Assembly (NCBI GenBank): GCA_000156295.1
Contig: DS999222.1
Span: 462,349-515,253, forward strand
DNA length: 52,905 nt
Source: a marine gamma proteobacterium HTCC2148
Lineage (GTDB): Bacteria > Pseudomonadota > Gammaproteobacteria > Pseudomonadales > Halieaceae
Reading direction: 5' to 3'
Position numbers and translations under genes: made by a program. Position 1 is the stretch's first letter. Each line of letters opens with the position of its first letter. Of the stretch, positions 9,264-19,201 are shown piece after piece. The notes beneath the pieces were generated by a model. It saw only the letters and a list, made by a program, of their open reading frames with translations, ran no database searches and had not been told where the DNA came from.

Positions 9264-9291
9264 TTGGCTATGCGTTTAGATAGTGTAAAAT
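9264..9291 (+). promoter_or_regulatory. Candidate sigma-70 promoter for the small membrane protein gene
   Basis: TTGGCT at 9264-9269 and TAAAAT at 9286-9291 are separated by 16 bp, about 30 bp upstream of the ATG at 9322. This is a moderate match to the consensus, judged by eye. Confidence 0.35.
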
Positions 9292-9321
9292 ACGGTTGCT
9301 CTTTCGGCTTGGTAAAAAGTT

Positions 9322-9645
9322 ATGCCAGAACGTAAATTTGAGTACGGCCCGATCGCGGGGGGTGTCTATAGCGCCCTGATTTCCCTTACTTTTTTGGTCG
9401 CCATACTTTGGCCATCGTGGCTGCTTGCTTATGTTAGCGGGCTTTTATTTCTGGGCCTTGGGCTCAGGCCTTTGCTGGAGTGGAGTGGTCTGCTGGATCG
9501 ATACTCTGATATGGAAGCGACACTGGAAGAACGCTTTCATCGTAAGCACGTTAATAAAAGACGTCTCCAAATAGAGCGAAAAGAGCGAGACAAGAAGTAC
9601 AAGCACTCCCATTATCGTGATCCGCGCCTTCCTCATAATTGGTAG
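9322..9645 (+). CDS. Small two-helix membrane protein, unknown function
   Basis: 107 residues. Two adjacent hydrophobic segments (about residues 14-31 and 33-47) form a helical hairpin. A strongly basic C-terminal tail follows (HRKHVNKRRLQIERKERDKKYKH), presumably cytoplasmic and possibly RNA- or lipid-contacting. No family recognised. It stands alone with its own likely promoter between msrA and the SDR gene. Confidence 0.6.
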   Translation: MPERKFEYGPIAGGVYSALISLTFLVAILWPSWLLAYVSGLLFLGLGLRPLLEWSGLLDRYSDMEATLEERFHRKHVNKRRLQIERKERDKKYKHSHYRDPRLPHNW

Positions 9646-9748
9646 CTAACGGCTTCTCATCGTCATAAATGTTGGCCACTAATGACCATTGGAAACGTAT
9701 CCAGCTTGGTTAGACTGCAGTTGTTTTTTTAAAAGCCGAGCTAACTCA

Positions 9749-10501
9749 ATGTTTGATTTTATCGGAAAAGTTGTCCTGATCACCGGCGGAAGCCGTGGTC
9801 TGGGCAAGGCCATGTCAGAGGGTTTTGCGCGGGCAGGGGCCAAGGTGATTGTCTCCAGCCGCAAGATAGAAGCGTGCAAGGCAGTCGCCAAAAGCATCAA
9901 CGAAGCCGGCGGGGAAGCGATTGCACTGGCTGCTAACGTGGGTTCAACGCAAGACCTCGATCAATTGAAAGACGACGCGCTTGCACATTATGGGCACGTC
10001 GACATTCTGGTGAACAATGCTGGTATCAACATCGCAATGGGCGCGCTCACCGACCTGTCACCCGATGCCTTCGATAAGATGTACCAGGTCAACCAGCGTG
10101 GCCCCTGGTATCTGGCTTCAAGGCTGGCGCCTCACATGGCGGAAAACGGAGGAGGGGTGGTGATTAATTTTCTCTCGGTGTCTGCTCTTAAGCCACCTGC
10201 ATTCATGGGCTTTTACGCGGCGACAAAAGCAGCACTGGAAGCGCTGACTAAAGTAATGGCCCAGGAGTGGGCTCCAATGAACATTCGAGTCAATGCTATC
10301 GCACCGGGAAGTTATCACTCGGATCTCACTGATGGCGCTATTGCCGCCATTCCAGGATTTGAGGAAGGCATTATTGACGCCAATCTGATTAAGCGTATTG
10401 CTGCCAGCGATGAAATCCTCAATCCGGTTTTTTATCTTGCCGGTGAGAGCTATACCACGGGTATTACTTTGACCGCAGATGGGGGCATGATGGTTAAGTA
10501 G
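9749..10501 (+). CDS. SDR family NAD(P)-dependent oxidoreductase
   Basis: The ATG at 9749 gives 250 residues, the classical SDR length; the longer open frame upstream lacks similarity. Cofactor motif TGGSRGLG is at 12-19, NNAG at about 88, the catalytic serine region is LSVSALKPP, and YAATK carries the catalytic tyrosine and lysine. The C-terminal TADGGMMVK is typical. Such enzymes oxidise hydroxyacyl-CoA, alcohols or sterols; the substrate cannot be read. It converges on the serine hydrolase gene with only 16 bp between stops. Confidence 0.88.
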   Translation: MFDFIGKVVLITGGSRGLGKAMSEGFARAGAKVIVSSRKIEACKAVAKSINEAGGEAIALAANVGSTQDLDQLKDDALAHYGHVDILVNNAGINIAMGALTDLSPDAFDKMYQVNQRGPWYLASRLAPHMAENGGGVVINFLSVSALKPPAFMGFYAATKAALEALTKVMAQEWAPMNIRVNAIAPGSYHSDLTDGAIAAIPGFEEGIIDANLIKRIAASDEILNPVFYLAGESYTTGITLTADGGMMVK

Positions 10502-10517
10502 CAGGCCCTGTTTACTG

Positions 10518-11732
10518 CTAGTCTGTCATGGACTGTGCCATGTCCTGCATGTAATCGATGTACGCCAACTTGATAGTCGGATCGAAGTTTTTTTGGTCGG
10601 CAGCCAGCTTCACAATGACGACGCGATTTTTAGGGTGAACGTAAATGTTCTGGCCCCATATTCCGCGTGCAAGAAAGTCCCCATCCCAATCGCGGGGTGT
10701 CCACCACTGGTATTGATAGCCCGACTCGTTAGACGAGTTGGTATTTGCGCCGGGCATCAAGTGAGGTTCATTGGGCGTGACGGACTCGCTGGTCCAGCCG
10801 GGTGGTAAGATTTGCAGCTTTTCACGTTTGCCGTTATCCAAATATAGCATCCCCAGCTTCGCGTAGTCGCGGGCCGCTGCGGCTAGACCGCCCATGGCCA
10901 ACTCAAACCCCTGTTCATCAAGAGTCCACAGCCCGCTGTATTCCATTCCAAGAGGATGCCACAGCCGATTAGTCATATAGTTAGTTAAGGATTCGCCAGT
11001 GACTCGTACCAACAAGATGCCCAGCAGCTGGGTGTTAATGCTGGCGTAGTGATTAAACGTTCCGGGGGTATGCTCTTGTCCTAGCGTATTGATGTATTCG
11101 AGATAGCTCATGGGTGGCACCATGCCGGCCATCTTGTTGATGTCGGAGTTCGGGTCTGTATAGGCTTCGTTGAAGCGCATGCCCGATGACATCTGCAGGA
11201 CATGCTTCACGCTGACGCCATCGAACGTTTTACTGGTCAGTTCTGGCAGGTATTGACGAATAGGGTCATCGAGACTACCAATCTTGCCTTCGTCCAGAGC
11301 GATGCCCAGTAACGCGGAGGTGAATGATTTAGCAACTGAGAAAGAGGCGTGAAGGCTTTTGCGGCTATCTCCGTGGGCGTACTTTTCATAAACCACTTGG
11401 CCATCTCTGATCACCAGAAAAGCGGTGGTGTCAGATAAGCTGATGAATTCTTCAAGGCTGGTGGGGTTGCCCATAAAGTCAGCCTGGTACCTGAGACTGT
11501 CATTGCTTGTTCCCAGATCCCACGGGTCAGGAGAGGGTGTCATTTCAGCTGTGGCGACAAATTGATCTATATTGCGGAAATTTGAAAAGCGGTCACCTGT
11601 GAACAAAGCCATCATGCCGCTGACCTCGCCCTCTGCGACAGTGCCGCCGATGGTGACGCCCTGGGCGAGGCTCGTCATAGAGAAGATCGTTAAGCCACTG
11701 CACAGCAGGGTTGTTAGGGATAGTTTCAACAT
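10518..11732 (-). CDS. Secreted class C beta-lactamase-family serine hydrolase
   Basis: Starting at the ATG at 11732 it has 404 residues with a signal peptide (MLKLSLTTLLCSGLTIFSM). The S-x-x-K nucleophile motif is SVAKSF, and a Y-A-S motif (HYASIN) and a C-terminal RGIWGQNIYV follow. This is the pattern of serine hydrolases (EstB, 6-aminohexanoate-dimer hydrolase type) in the beta-lactamase/transpeptidase-like fold. Likely a periplasmic esterase or amidase; a true beta-lactamase role is unlikely. Divergent from the deazaflavin-type reductase gene. Confidence 0.85.
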   Translation of the reverse strand: MLKLSLTTLLCSGLTIFSMTSLAQGVTIGGTVAEGEVSGMMALFTGDRFSNFRNIDQFVATAEMTPSPDPWDLGTSNDSLRYQADFMGNPTSLEEFISLSDTTAFLVIRDGQVVYEKYAHGDSRKSLHASFSVAKSFTSALLGIALDEGKIGSLDDPIRQYLPELTSKTFDGVSVKHVLQMSSGMRFNEAYTDPNSDINKMAGMVPPMSYLEYINTLGQEHTPGTFNHYASINTQLLGILLVRVTGESLTNYMTNRLWHPLGMEYSGLWTLDEQGFELAMGGLAAAARDYAKLGMLYLDNGKREKLQILPPGWTSESVTPNEPHLMPGANTNSSNESGYQYQWWTPRDWDGDFLARGIWGQNIYVHPKNRVVIVKLAADQKNFDPTIKLAYIDYMQDMAQSMTD

Positions 11733-11864
11733 TGTCACGCGAACACCTCTGCGAAAATTTATTATCTCACGGTCACTAAACCACATTTGGCAGTGTTGAT
11801 GCAGCGTTATTTAAACCGATCGTTTATAGTTCAAGTCCCATCAATAAAAGAGAGACTCGACGTC

Positions 11865-12299
11865 ATGACAGATTACATACCGCCAACGCTGGACTGGGTG
11901 CGCAAACAAGTAGAGCTCTACGAAAGCAGCGGCGGTCTTGAAGGTTACCTGCTGGAGGGTACTGATATGCCTTGTGTCCTGATTACCCATAAAGGGGTTA
12001 AAACAGGCGCTGTGCGTAAAATTCCGGTAATGCGGGTTGAGGTTGACGGTAATTATGTGCTCATAGGATCCATGGGCGGCCAGCCCAAAAACCCAGCCTG
12101 GGTGGCTAACCTCCGAGCCCATCCCGATGTTACGGTGCGCGACCGAACAGAGGTTACCTCGATGCGTGTTCGTGAGATAAATGACCCCCAAGAGAAGGCC
12201 AAACTTTGGGCCGCCGGGGTAGAGGCCTATCCTCCTTACGAGGAGTATCAGGCTAAAACGAGCAGGGTCATTCCTGTTTTTTTGGCGGAACCGAGTTAG
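11865..12299 (+). CDS. Nitroreductase / deazaflavin(F420)-dependent oxidoreductase, Ddn-like
   Basis: The ATG at 11865 with AGAGAG upstream gives 144 residues. The family pattern is clear: L-x-T-x-K-G-x-K-T-G-x-x-R (ITHKGVKTGAVRKIP) at about 47-61, GSMGGQPKNPAWVANLRAHPD at about 71-91, and RVIPVFLAEP at the C-terminus. Members are small split-barrel proteins, best studied in mycobacteria, binding F420 or other flavins. Whether this organism makes F420 is not visible here. The product is probably a monomeric cytoplasmic reductase of unknown substrate. Confidence 0.85.
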   Translation: MTDYIPPTLDWVRKQVELYESSGGLEGYLLEGTDMPCVLITHKGVKTGAVRKIPVMRVEVDGNYVLIGSMGGQPKNPAWVANLRAHPDVTVRDRTEVTSMRVREINDPQEKAKLWAAGVEAYPPYEEYQAKTSRVIPVFLAEPS

Positions 12300-12510
12300 C
12301 GCATAAAAGCCTGGGGCCGAGTTGAATATCACGATGGTAAGTCATGTGAATAAGCTTTGTATTGCGGTGGCCAGTTGTCCAAGAGATCAGCCAGGCATTC
12401 AAGTGCCGGGGAAGCTGCTGAAAAAGAGTTATTGTGAATTACGAGATTCTTGGTAGCGCATTAAGCTTAAAGCATCGGTGTGGTGATGGTTAAGAGCAGG
12501 CAATTTCGAC

Positions 12511-12539
12511 TATAATTACGGTTTTTTCAGGAGTTCAGC
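12511..12539 (+). promoter_or_regulatory. -10 box and ribosome binding site of the yeeN-type gene
   Basis: A perfect TATAAT lies at 12511-12516 and CAGGAG ends seven bases before the ATG at 12540. No good -35 hexamer is seen at the usual distance. The rest of the 240-bp gap from 12300 shows nothing else. Confidence 0.5.
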
Positions 12540-13253
12540 ATGGGCAGAGCCTACCAGAACCGCAAGGAATCCATGGCCAAGACCTCGGACCAGAAGGCTC
12601 GGGTTTATAGCAGGCACGCAAGAGTGATCTATGTGACTGCGAAACAGGGCGGTGTGGACCCGGATGGCAATCTGGCCCTGCGCAGTGCTATTGAACGCGC
12701 CAAGAAGGACCAGGTGCCGGCGCATGTTATCGACAAGGCAATTGACAAGGCCAAAGGTAACGCAGGTGAGGATTTTGCCACCGCCCGCTATGAGGGCTTT
12801 GGCCCTGGTGGCTGCATGGTGATCGTAGACTGCCTCACCGACAATACTAATCGCACCATTGGCGATGTCCGTCAGTGCTTCACCAAAACCAAGTGTAAGA
12901 TTGGCACCCCCGGCAGTGTCAGCCACTCCTTCGATCACAGTGCCATATTTGTATTCCCGAGCGATGATGAAGAAGCCGTGCTGGAAGCGCTGATGATGGC
13001 CGATGTGGATGTGGAAGACATTGAGAGCGAAGAAGGTAGTATCACTGTCTTTGCACCGCACACAGAATTTGCCAAAGCTCGACAGGCGTTACATGAGGCT
13101 TTGGGTGACATTGAGTTTGAGGTAGAAGAAATCCAGTTCGTGCCGAAAGACACCGCTCCCATCCCCGCAGATGACGAGCCCATGTTTGAGAAGTTTCTCG
13201 AAATGTTGCAGGACGTGGAAGACGTGCAAAAGGTTTATCACAACGTCGGTTAG
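12540..13253 (+). CDS. YebC/PmpR-family protein, YeeN type
   Basis: 237 residues starting [15 protein letters not shown], with the conserved [24 protein letters not shown] block and YEGFGPGG at about 82-89. The C-terminus [10 protein letters not shown] is nearly invariant. YebC-type proteins bind DNA as regulators and have been linked to ribosome function (TACO1, polyproline stalling). The N-terminus and YHNV ending match E. coli YeeN better than YebC. A strong ribosome binding site supports the start. It converges with the amidohydrolase gene. Confidence 0.9.
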   Translation: MGRAYQNRKESMAKTSDQKARVYSRHARVIYVTAKQGGVDPDGNLALRSAIERAKKDQVPAHVIDKAIDKAKGNAGEDFATARYEGFGPGGCMVIVDCLTDNTNRTIGDVRQCFTKTKCKIGTPGSVSHSFDHSAIFVFPSDDEEAVLEALMMADVDVEDIESEEGSITVFAPHTEFAKARQALHEALGDIEFEVEEIQFVPKDTAPIPADDEPMFEKFLEMLQDVEDVQKVYHNVG

Positions 13254-13306
13254 GCGTTGTCGTGAATCAGGCCCGGCGCTGCAACATAGGGGCCAGGCGT
13301 TTGATT

Positions 13307-16300
13307 CTAAAATATCTCGCTCTCGGGTTTCCCCTGCCAGTAGAACGGTTTGAGTTCGCTTTCACCGGTGTGCACTTCTTTGAGCGATTTCGCTTCATAC
13401 AACCTACCGTTGGCCATGATGTGGCTGATTTTGTCGGTATTGCGAATATTTTCCAGCGGGTTAGCATTCAGGATTAATAAATCGGCAAGCTTTTTCTTTT
13501 CAATAGAGCCCAGGTCTGCATCCATTTTCAGGTAGCGAGCGGGATTGATCGTCGCTGTCGATAGCGCTTCCATCGGGCTGAAACCACCGCGAGCAAAGCT
13601 CCATATTTCCCAATGGCTGCCCAGGCCTTCGCGCTGGCCGTGGGCGCCAATATTGACGTTGATGCCGCGGTCCAGCAGCTGCTTGGCTGCCGCCGCAGCA
13701 TCATCGTCCCTGAACTCATCCTCCGGCGCCATTATCCGACGCACTGAGCTGGCGCGCAGCAGGGTAGGCGGTACGAATTTCGACAGAATCGGGTGCTTCC
13801 AGACCTCGGTATTCTGATAGTAATAATTCTCTGCCGTCAGCCCGCCAAAGGTAACGACAAGCGTTGGCGTGTAAGCCGCTCCCGACTGCGCCCAAAATTG
13901 ATTAACGTCAGAATACATTTTCATCGTAGGTACGTTGTGCTCAATGCCTGTAATTCCGTCAGCGAGGAAGCTCATGTCCTGATGGTACAGAGCACCTCCC
14001 TCGGCCACAGACATTAAACCTTCTTGAAAAGCAGCTTCGTTGACTTGCTGGCGCTGTTCACGGCGAGGTTGGTTGTAATTTTTTACACTGATTGCGCCTT
14101 GTGCCTTCAGTCGCCGAACGTGAGCGAGAGCGTCATCAAGATTATTGATCATTGAAAAAGCAGTGCTTTTTGCCCCATAAATTATTTCTCCGGTAGAAAA
14201 TATCCTGGGGCCAAGAATTTTTCCTGCGCGTGCATATTCGGCTGCAGCAAAAACCTGAAACGCTCTGCTGGATGGGTTGTGGACTGTTGTTACACCCAGC
14301 GCCAAGTGCGCCAGCAAGTCCCAGTTTTGTTGCGGAACTATCTGGCCTTCACCGTAGGGACCATGAGCGTGAATATCGATGAACCCCGGCAATATTGTCT
14401 TGCCGAAGAGGTCGATTACCTCGTAGTTTTCTGGCACCAGAATGTCAGATGATCTGCCCAGCACTTCAATACGGTTACCGCGTATCAGAATAGTGCCATG
14501 CCTGATAACTTCGCGATCCTCATTCATCGTAACGATGCGCGCATTAGCGAGCGCTATTCTGGTCTCGGGTATATCCGTCTTGACGGATATAGACAGGTTT
14601 TCGCTGGACACCCTTGGTTGCGCTGTGGGCAGCGTTGCGCCGGCGATCTCAACGGTCTTCAGCAGTGGTCCTGTAGACCAACTAATACTGTCCCCATTCG
14701 CAGACCAGTGCATATAAGTTCCTCCGACCGCGGACAATTTTTTCGTCGGAAATGTGGTACCCAGGCCACCGTCTGTAGTTAGCGAGAGTGTTTTTCCTGT
14801 ATTAATTGCGGGCTGCAGGTACACATGATGCCCCTCCAGAAAAGCAATGTGACTCCCTGTTGGCGACCGCTCTATTCTTGTCGCTCGTTCGGATTGCGCA
14901 AAGATACGGACGTCGTTGCCGTTTGGGGTCATTGATAGCAGTAAGGTGCTCGCAGTTTTGCTGCCGCGGCCGATCGCGGTTTCGGCGCGCTCCTGTGAGT
15001 AAATACGATCGTCTGCGCCGAAGTGCGGGTAGGTACCGCGCTTGCTTACGAAGTGGGTAATCTCATCGCTTATATCGTAGAGGTAAATACCAGAGTCCAC
15101 TGTATGCAGTGAGCCCAGCAGAGCGCTAGCAGCGATTTTGCGAAACAGTAGTTGGTCTCCTTTTGGGGAAACGGAAAGCTCCGTGTATTGTCCCGTGGGC
15201 ACTGTCAGCCTTTTAGACTTGCCGCCGTTTGCGTTAACCCTGCGAATACTTGTCAAAGACTGATCGTTCCAGCGCATGAAGTACAAGGACTTGCTGTCAG
15301 GACTCCAAACCGGACTGTAATCGAAGCCCTCGTTTTTATCGCTGGTTAGCCGCTTGGCATCTTTGTCGCTGTGTTTGATGTAGAGTTCGCCCAATGATTC
15401 GAAGACTACGGCTGAGCCGTCGGGCGAGCGACTGGCAAATCGCACCATTCGGGTATCAAATTCATCGGGAGCAACATCCACAGCAAATTGTATGGGCGGA
15501 TAGAACTCTCGTTTGTCGACCACACTAAACGGTATTTCGCTTAAGCCTTCGCCGTTCGCGTTAATTTTCCAAATTTTTCCCTGCGCCCAAAAAACAATAT
15601 TCTGGCTGTCTGGCGTCCAGTCCATATTCGGGTAGACACCATGCACCGCCCAGATCTCCTGCATGTCTTGGTCCAGTGCATCGAAAATCATGCGTTCTTC
15701 ACCAGTGGCCAAGTCCATGACGAACAGTCGCGAGCGCGCACGCACGCGTTTGACATAGGCAAGTTGCTTACCATCAGGAGAGGGAGCCGGTCTCGCGGCA
15801 CCGCCGGGCCCGCCGGCCACGGTATCGATGCTGCCATCGTCCAGGTTAACCCGGCGTATTTGGAATAATTCCTTGTTACTGTCCTGGTGATAGACAAACG
15901 TGTTCCCGGGACTGACGTCTCGGCTGAAATAAATGCTGTTACCATCCGCCGAGAAAGTAGGCTCACCTTGCTCCTTCTGGAAGGTCTCGTTGGGACGTGC
16001 AACGATCTGCTGGCCTTTTTGGCTACGATTACCATCAACGTGATAAAGCCAAATTTCGCCAGTACCCAGTGACCGAGACGTGGTGAAATGCTTACGCGCA
16101 GCAATGTATTGTCCGTCGGGGCTCCAACTCGGGTTGTTGAGTAGGCGGAAGCTTTCAAAGGTCAGCTGACGGCTATCTCCCGAGCCTAGGTCCTGCAGCC
16201 ACACGTTATCGCCCCCATCACGATCAGAAATGAAGGCGATCTGACTCCCATCTGGACTGAAGCGCGGCTGAATATCCCAGGCCATGCCTTGGGTAATGGC

Positions 16301-16555
16301 AGTCGCTTTGCCACCCTCGATAGGAAGGCTGTAAATGTCGCCTAGCAAATCGAATACGATGGTGCTGCCGTCTGGTGAAACGTCAAGGCTCACCCAGGTG
16401 CCCTCAGTCACATTAATACTGGCGGACCGGGGCTGGGAGCTGAAATCAGGGTTATTCACTTCCCAGCCAGTTTTGTCACCTGCCTGTGCAATCGCCGAGA
16501 TAGGCATTGATAACAGTGTGATGGCGAACATAAGTCGCAGGTTTTTAAAGCTCAT
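13307..16555 (-). CDS. Exported amidohydrolase with N-terminal TolB/WD40-like beta-propeller
   Basis: 1,082 residues from the ATG at 16555, beginning with a signal peptide (LMFAITLLSMPISAIAQA). The N-terminal 600-odd residues hold repeated PD40 motifs such as FSPDGSQIAFISDRDG and WSPDGQYIAARK. The C-terminal third is an amidohydrolase: LPGFIDIHAHGPYGEG carries the HxH metal site, and the ending KKKLADLLILNANPLENI is typical. Such fusions are putative periplasmic peptidases/amidohydrolases. The start is 26 bp after the AbgT gene stop on the same strand, so the two probably form one unit: a hydrolase releasing a product and a transporter moving it. Confidence 0.9.
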   Translation of the reverse strand: MSFKNLRLMFAITLLSMPISAIAQAGDKTGWEVNNPDFSSQPRSASINVTEGTWVSLDVSPDGSTIVFDLLGDIYSLPIEGGKATAITQGMAWDIQPRFSPDGSQIAFISDRDGGDNVWLQDLGSGDSRQLTFESFRLLNNPSWSPDGQYIAARKHFTTSRSLGTGEIWLYHVDGNRSQKGQQIVARPNETFQKEQGEPTFSADGNSIYFSRDVSPGNTFVYHQDSNKELFQIRRVNLDDGSIDTVAGGPGGAARPAPSPDGKQLAYVKRVRARSRLFVMDLATGEERMIFDALDQDMQEIWAVHGVYPNMDWTPDSQNIVFWAQGKIWKINANGEGLSEIPFSVVDKREFYPPIQFAVDVAPDEFDTRMVRFASRSPDGSAVVFESLGELYIKHSDKDAKRLTSDKNEGFDYSPVWSPDSKSLYFMRWNDQSLTSIRRVNANGGKSKRLTVPTGQYTELSVSPKGDQLLFRKIAASALLGSLHTVDSGIYLYDISDEITHFVSKRGTYPHFGADDRIYSQERAETAIGRGSKTASTLLLSMTPNGNDVRIFAQSERATRIERSPTGSHIAFLEGHHVYLQPAINTGKTLSLTTDGGLGTTFPTKKLSAVGGTYMHWSANGDSISWSTGPLLKTVEIAGATLPTAQPRVSSENLSISVKTDIPETRIALANARIVTMNEDREVIRHGTILIRGNRIEVLGRSSDILVPENYEVIDLFGKTILPGFIDIHAHGPYGEGQIVPQQNWDLLAHLALGVTTVHNPSSRAFQVFAAAEYARAGKILGPRIFSTGEIIYGAKSTAFSMINNLDDALAHVRRLKAQGAISVKNYNQPRREQRQQVNEAAFQEGLMSVAEGGALYHQDMSFLADGITGIEHNVPTMKMYSDVNQFWAQSGAAYTPTLVVTFGGLTAENYYYQNTEVWKHPILSKFVPPTLLRASSVRRIMAPEDEFRDDDAAAAAKQLLDRGINVNIGAHGQREGLGSHWEIWSFARGGFSPMEALSTATINPARYLKMDADLGSIEKKKLADLLILNANPLENIRNTDKISHIMANGRLYEAKSLKEVHTGESELKPFYWQGKPESEIF

Positions 16556-16580
16556 TAGCGTTCCAATTGGTAGTACAGAC

Positions 16581-18119
16581 TTAATAGGTGTAGCTGGATT
16601 GCAGGCCAAGAGGGAAGCCAAGCGCCCAATAGCTTAGTAAATAGAGCGTCCAGAGGATCAGGAAGCTAACCGAGTAGGGCAACATCATCGCTGTGACAGT
16701 GCCGATACCGGTGTCTCGCATGTAGCGTTGGCAATACACGACCACTAGCGGAAAATAAGGCATCAGCGGTGTAATAATATTAGTCGTTGAGTCGCCTACC
16801 CGATAAGCGGCCTGGGTCAGGTCGGCTGAAATCCCTAACTCCATCAGCATGGGCACGAAGATGGGTGCCAGTAGCGCCCACTTGGCACTTGCCGAACCGA
16901 CGAACAGATTGAGTATCCCGGTTAGCAGAATGATGCCAACAATGGTGAGCGCACTGGGCAGAGCTGCCGCTTCGAGCGCAGCGGCACCTTTGAGCGCTAG
17001 CAGCACGCCCAGATTAGATTCTGAAAAGGCAAAAATGAACTGGGCGATGAAGAACATGATCACCAGATAGTACGCCATGGTCTCCATGGACTTACTCATT
17101 CCGGTAATAATGTCTTTCGCGCTATCCACTGTGCCCGCGGCGTAGCCGTAAACCACGCCGGGTATCAGAAAAAGCACGAAAATCAGGGAGACGATAGAAC
17201 CCATTATCGGCGCACCGAGCTCAGTAAGAGAGCCGCCTTTGCCGCGCCAGGCGGAGGTTTCTGGCCAGGCGGTTGCCACTAAAATCCCTATGGCAAAAAC
17301 CATCGCCCAGAGTGCGAAGCGCAGGCCGCGTCGCTCGCTTTGTGAGAGTTCGCTCATGGTGGGCAAGTCTTCGAGATCCTCATCTATGGCAGATTGCTGT
17401 AAGCGGGGCTCTACCCACTTGTCAGTAATAAACCAGCCTGCGAGTATGATTAGGAGTGATGAGGAAGCGGTAAAGAAATAATTATTCAATGGATTTAGTG
17501 TGAGTTCAGGGTCGATGATCTGAGCTCCTGACTGTGAAATGCCTTGCAACATGGGGTCAATGGCTGACGGAATAAAGTTAGCTGAAAAGCCGCCGGAAAC
17601 ACCGGCGAAGGCGGCAGCGATCCCCGCCAGTGGATGTCGACCTGCTGCGTAAAAAATAACACCGCCCAGGGGAATTACGAGTACGTAGCCTGCGTCCGCC
17701 GCAGTATGGCTGACGATACCTACCAGGATTAGCATGGGGGTCAGCAACCAGCGCGCTGTCAGCCCCAGCATGGCTCGCAACGCGGAGTTGATAAACCCAG
17801 TGTGTTCGGCGACACCAATACCAAGCATAGCCACCAACACAACTCCAATGGGGTGGAAGTGAGCGAATGTCTTCACCATCGAAGAAAAGAACAGTACCAG
17901 TGATTCACCGGACAGTTGGTTAACTATCAGCAGAGGCTCTCCGGTGCGGGGGTCTGCCACGCCCCAGTCCACGTAAGATGCTAACCAGGACAGTACCCAC
18001 ACCAAAAATAGCAAGGCGATAAAAAGCAAGGTGGGATCGGGCAGTTTGTTGCCGACACGCTCTACCGTGGCCAGGGCTCGCTGAGTGATGCCCTGCTGTC
18101 CGATCCGGGTGTTTGCCAT
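16581..18119 (-). CDS. AbgT-family transporter
   Basis: From the ATG at 18119 the protein is 512 residues, close to the 508 of E. coli AbgT; an upstream extension in the same frame is not credible. The N-terminus GNKLPDPTLLFIALLFLVWVLS is family-typical, as are SHTAADAGYVLVIPLG, GFSANFIPSAIDP, FVGSASAKWALLAPIFVPM and GDSTTNIITPLMPYFP. About a dozen membrane segments are evident. AbgT imports p-aminobenzoyl-glutamate in E. coli, while MtrF/YdaH homologues export antimetabolites, so direction is open. First gene of a likely two-gene unit with the propeller-amidohydrolase. Confidence 0.92.
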   Translation of the reverse strand: MANTRIGQQGITQRALATVERVGNKLPDPTLLFIALLFLVWVLSWLASYVDWGVADPRTGEPLLIVNQLSGESLVLFFSSMVKTFAHFHPIGVVLVAMLGIGVAEHTGFINSALRAMLGLTARWLLTPMLILVGIVSHTAADAGYVLVIPLGGVIFYAAGRHPLAGIAAAFAGVSGGFSANFIPSAIDPMLQGISQSGAQIIDPELTLNPLNNYFFTASSSLLIILAGWFITDKWVEPRLQQSAIDEDLEDLPTMSELSQSERRGLRFALWAMVFAIGILVATAWPETSAWRGKGGSLTELGAPIMGSIVSLIFVLFLIPGVVYGYAAGTVDSAKDIITGMSKSMETMAYYLVIMFFIAQFIFAFSESNLGVLLALKGAAALEAAALPSALTIVGIILLTGILNLFVGSASAKWALLAPIFVPMLMELGISADLTQAAYRVGDSTTNIITPLMPYFPLVVVYCQRYMRDTGIGTVTAMMLPYSVSFLILWTLYLLSYWALGFPLGLQSSYTY

Positions 18120-18319
18120 GGTCTGTCTCCGCTTATCATTCGGTGGGCTGGCGTTTGCGAGAATTGCCGTCCAGTTTAATGGTCTACAGTTGTGGTAACA
18201 ACGTACACAATATGGACATTGCAGGGTAATGGTGACGGAGAAACGCCGGAGTGCGACGTAGCCGCTCCGTTGCAATGGCTATTAGGGTAGCTAACGATAA
18301 ATGATGAGAGGGGAAATTC

Positions 18320-19198
18320 ATGAAATTTGCATATCACGCGACCATGTGTCCGCCAGACCAATACTTGCCGCTGACTCAGGCGGCTGAAGCTGCAGGCTTT
18401 GATACTTTTACGTTCCCAGACAGCATCTGCTATCCGCAGGAGGGAAGCGACGTCTACCCTTATAACGATGACGGAACACGAGATTTCCTCGATGGCGTGC
18501 CATTTTTAGAACCCTTTGTCGCTATTCCTTACCTGGCGGCCCGCACTGAGCACATTCGGTTTACCACCTCGGTGATTAAGCTGGCTGTGCGCCAGCCCGT
18601 GGTGGTCGCCAAGCAGCTGTCGTCGCTTGCCGTAATGATCGGTGATCGCTTGGGACTGGGGGTGGGCATTAGTCCATGGCCAGAAGACTTTCTGGCTTGT
18701 CAGATTCCGTGGGAAAAGCGGGGCAAGCGCATGGATGAAATGATGGAAATAGTGAACGGTCTAATGTCCGGTGAGTACTTTGGATATGACGGTGAGATAT
18801 TCCAGATGGATCCGATCAAGCTATGCCCCGTGCCCGATCACCATATCCCACTGCTCGTGGGCGGGCACGCGAAACCAGCTCTGCGGCGAGCCGCGAGGCT
18901 TGGGGATGGCTGGATATCTGCGGGGTCCTCACTGCAGGAGTTGCAGAGTATGATTTCCCAGATTGAAGGTTTTCGCAAAGACTACGGTCGAGAGGGTGGT
19001 GCGTTTGAATATCACGCCATGACCGAAGCTGCATACTCTGTAGAGGGATTGGGAGACCTTGCCGCTGCAGGTGTAACAGAGGTTATCATCGCGTTTCGTA
19101 ATCCGTATTCGGCAGAACCAGATACCCAGAGCGTCGAAGAGAAGATAGGGATGATCAACTGGTACGCTGACAACGTGATTAAACCCTACCGTTCCTAA
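18320..19198 (+). CDS. LLM-class flavin/F420-dependent oxidoreductase
   Basis: 292 residues with a good GAGGGG-type ribosome binding site. Luciferase-like monooxygenase features are LGLGVGISPWPEDF at about 112-125, the block KRMDEMMEIVNGLMSGEYFGYDGE, and PLLVGGHAKPALRRAARLGDGW at about 179-200. The last is characteristic of the F420-dependent branch (TIGR03619-like). Members are TIM-barrel enzymes oxidising or reducing small organic substrates. Divergent from the AbgT gene across 200 bp. Confidence 0.87.
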   Translation: MKFAYHATMCPPDQYLPLTQAAEAAGFDTFTFPDSICYPQEGSDVYPYNDDGTRDFLDGVPFLEPFVAIPYLAARTEHIRFTTSVIKLAVRQPVVVAKQLSSLAVMIGDRLGLGVGISPWPEDFLACQIPWEKRGKRMDEMMEIVNGLMSGEYFGYDGEIFQMDPIKLCPVPDHHIPLLVGGHAKPALRRAARLGDGWISAGSSLQELQSMISQIEGFRKDYGREGGAFEYHAMTEAAYSVEGLGDLAAAGVTEVIIAFRNPYSAEPDTQSVEEKIGMINWYADNVIKPYRS

Positions 19199-19201
19199 TG
19201 C

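Noticed and set aside
13545-16637. Numerous plus-strand frames opposite the propeller-amidohydrolase and AbgT genes
   Set aside because: All are antisense to long, family-recognised genes and have no motifs of their own.
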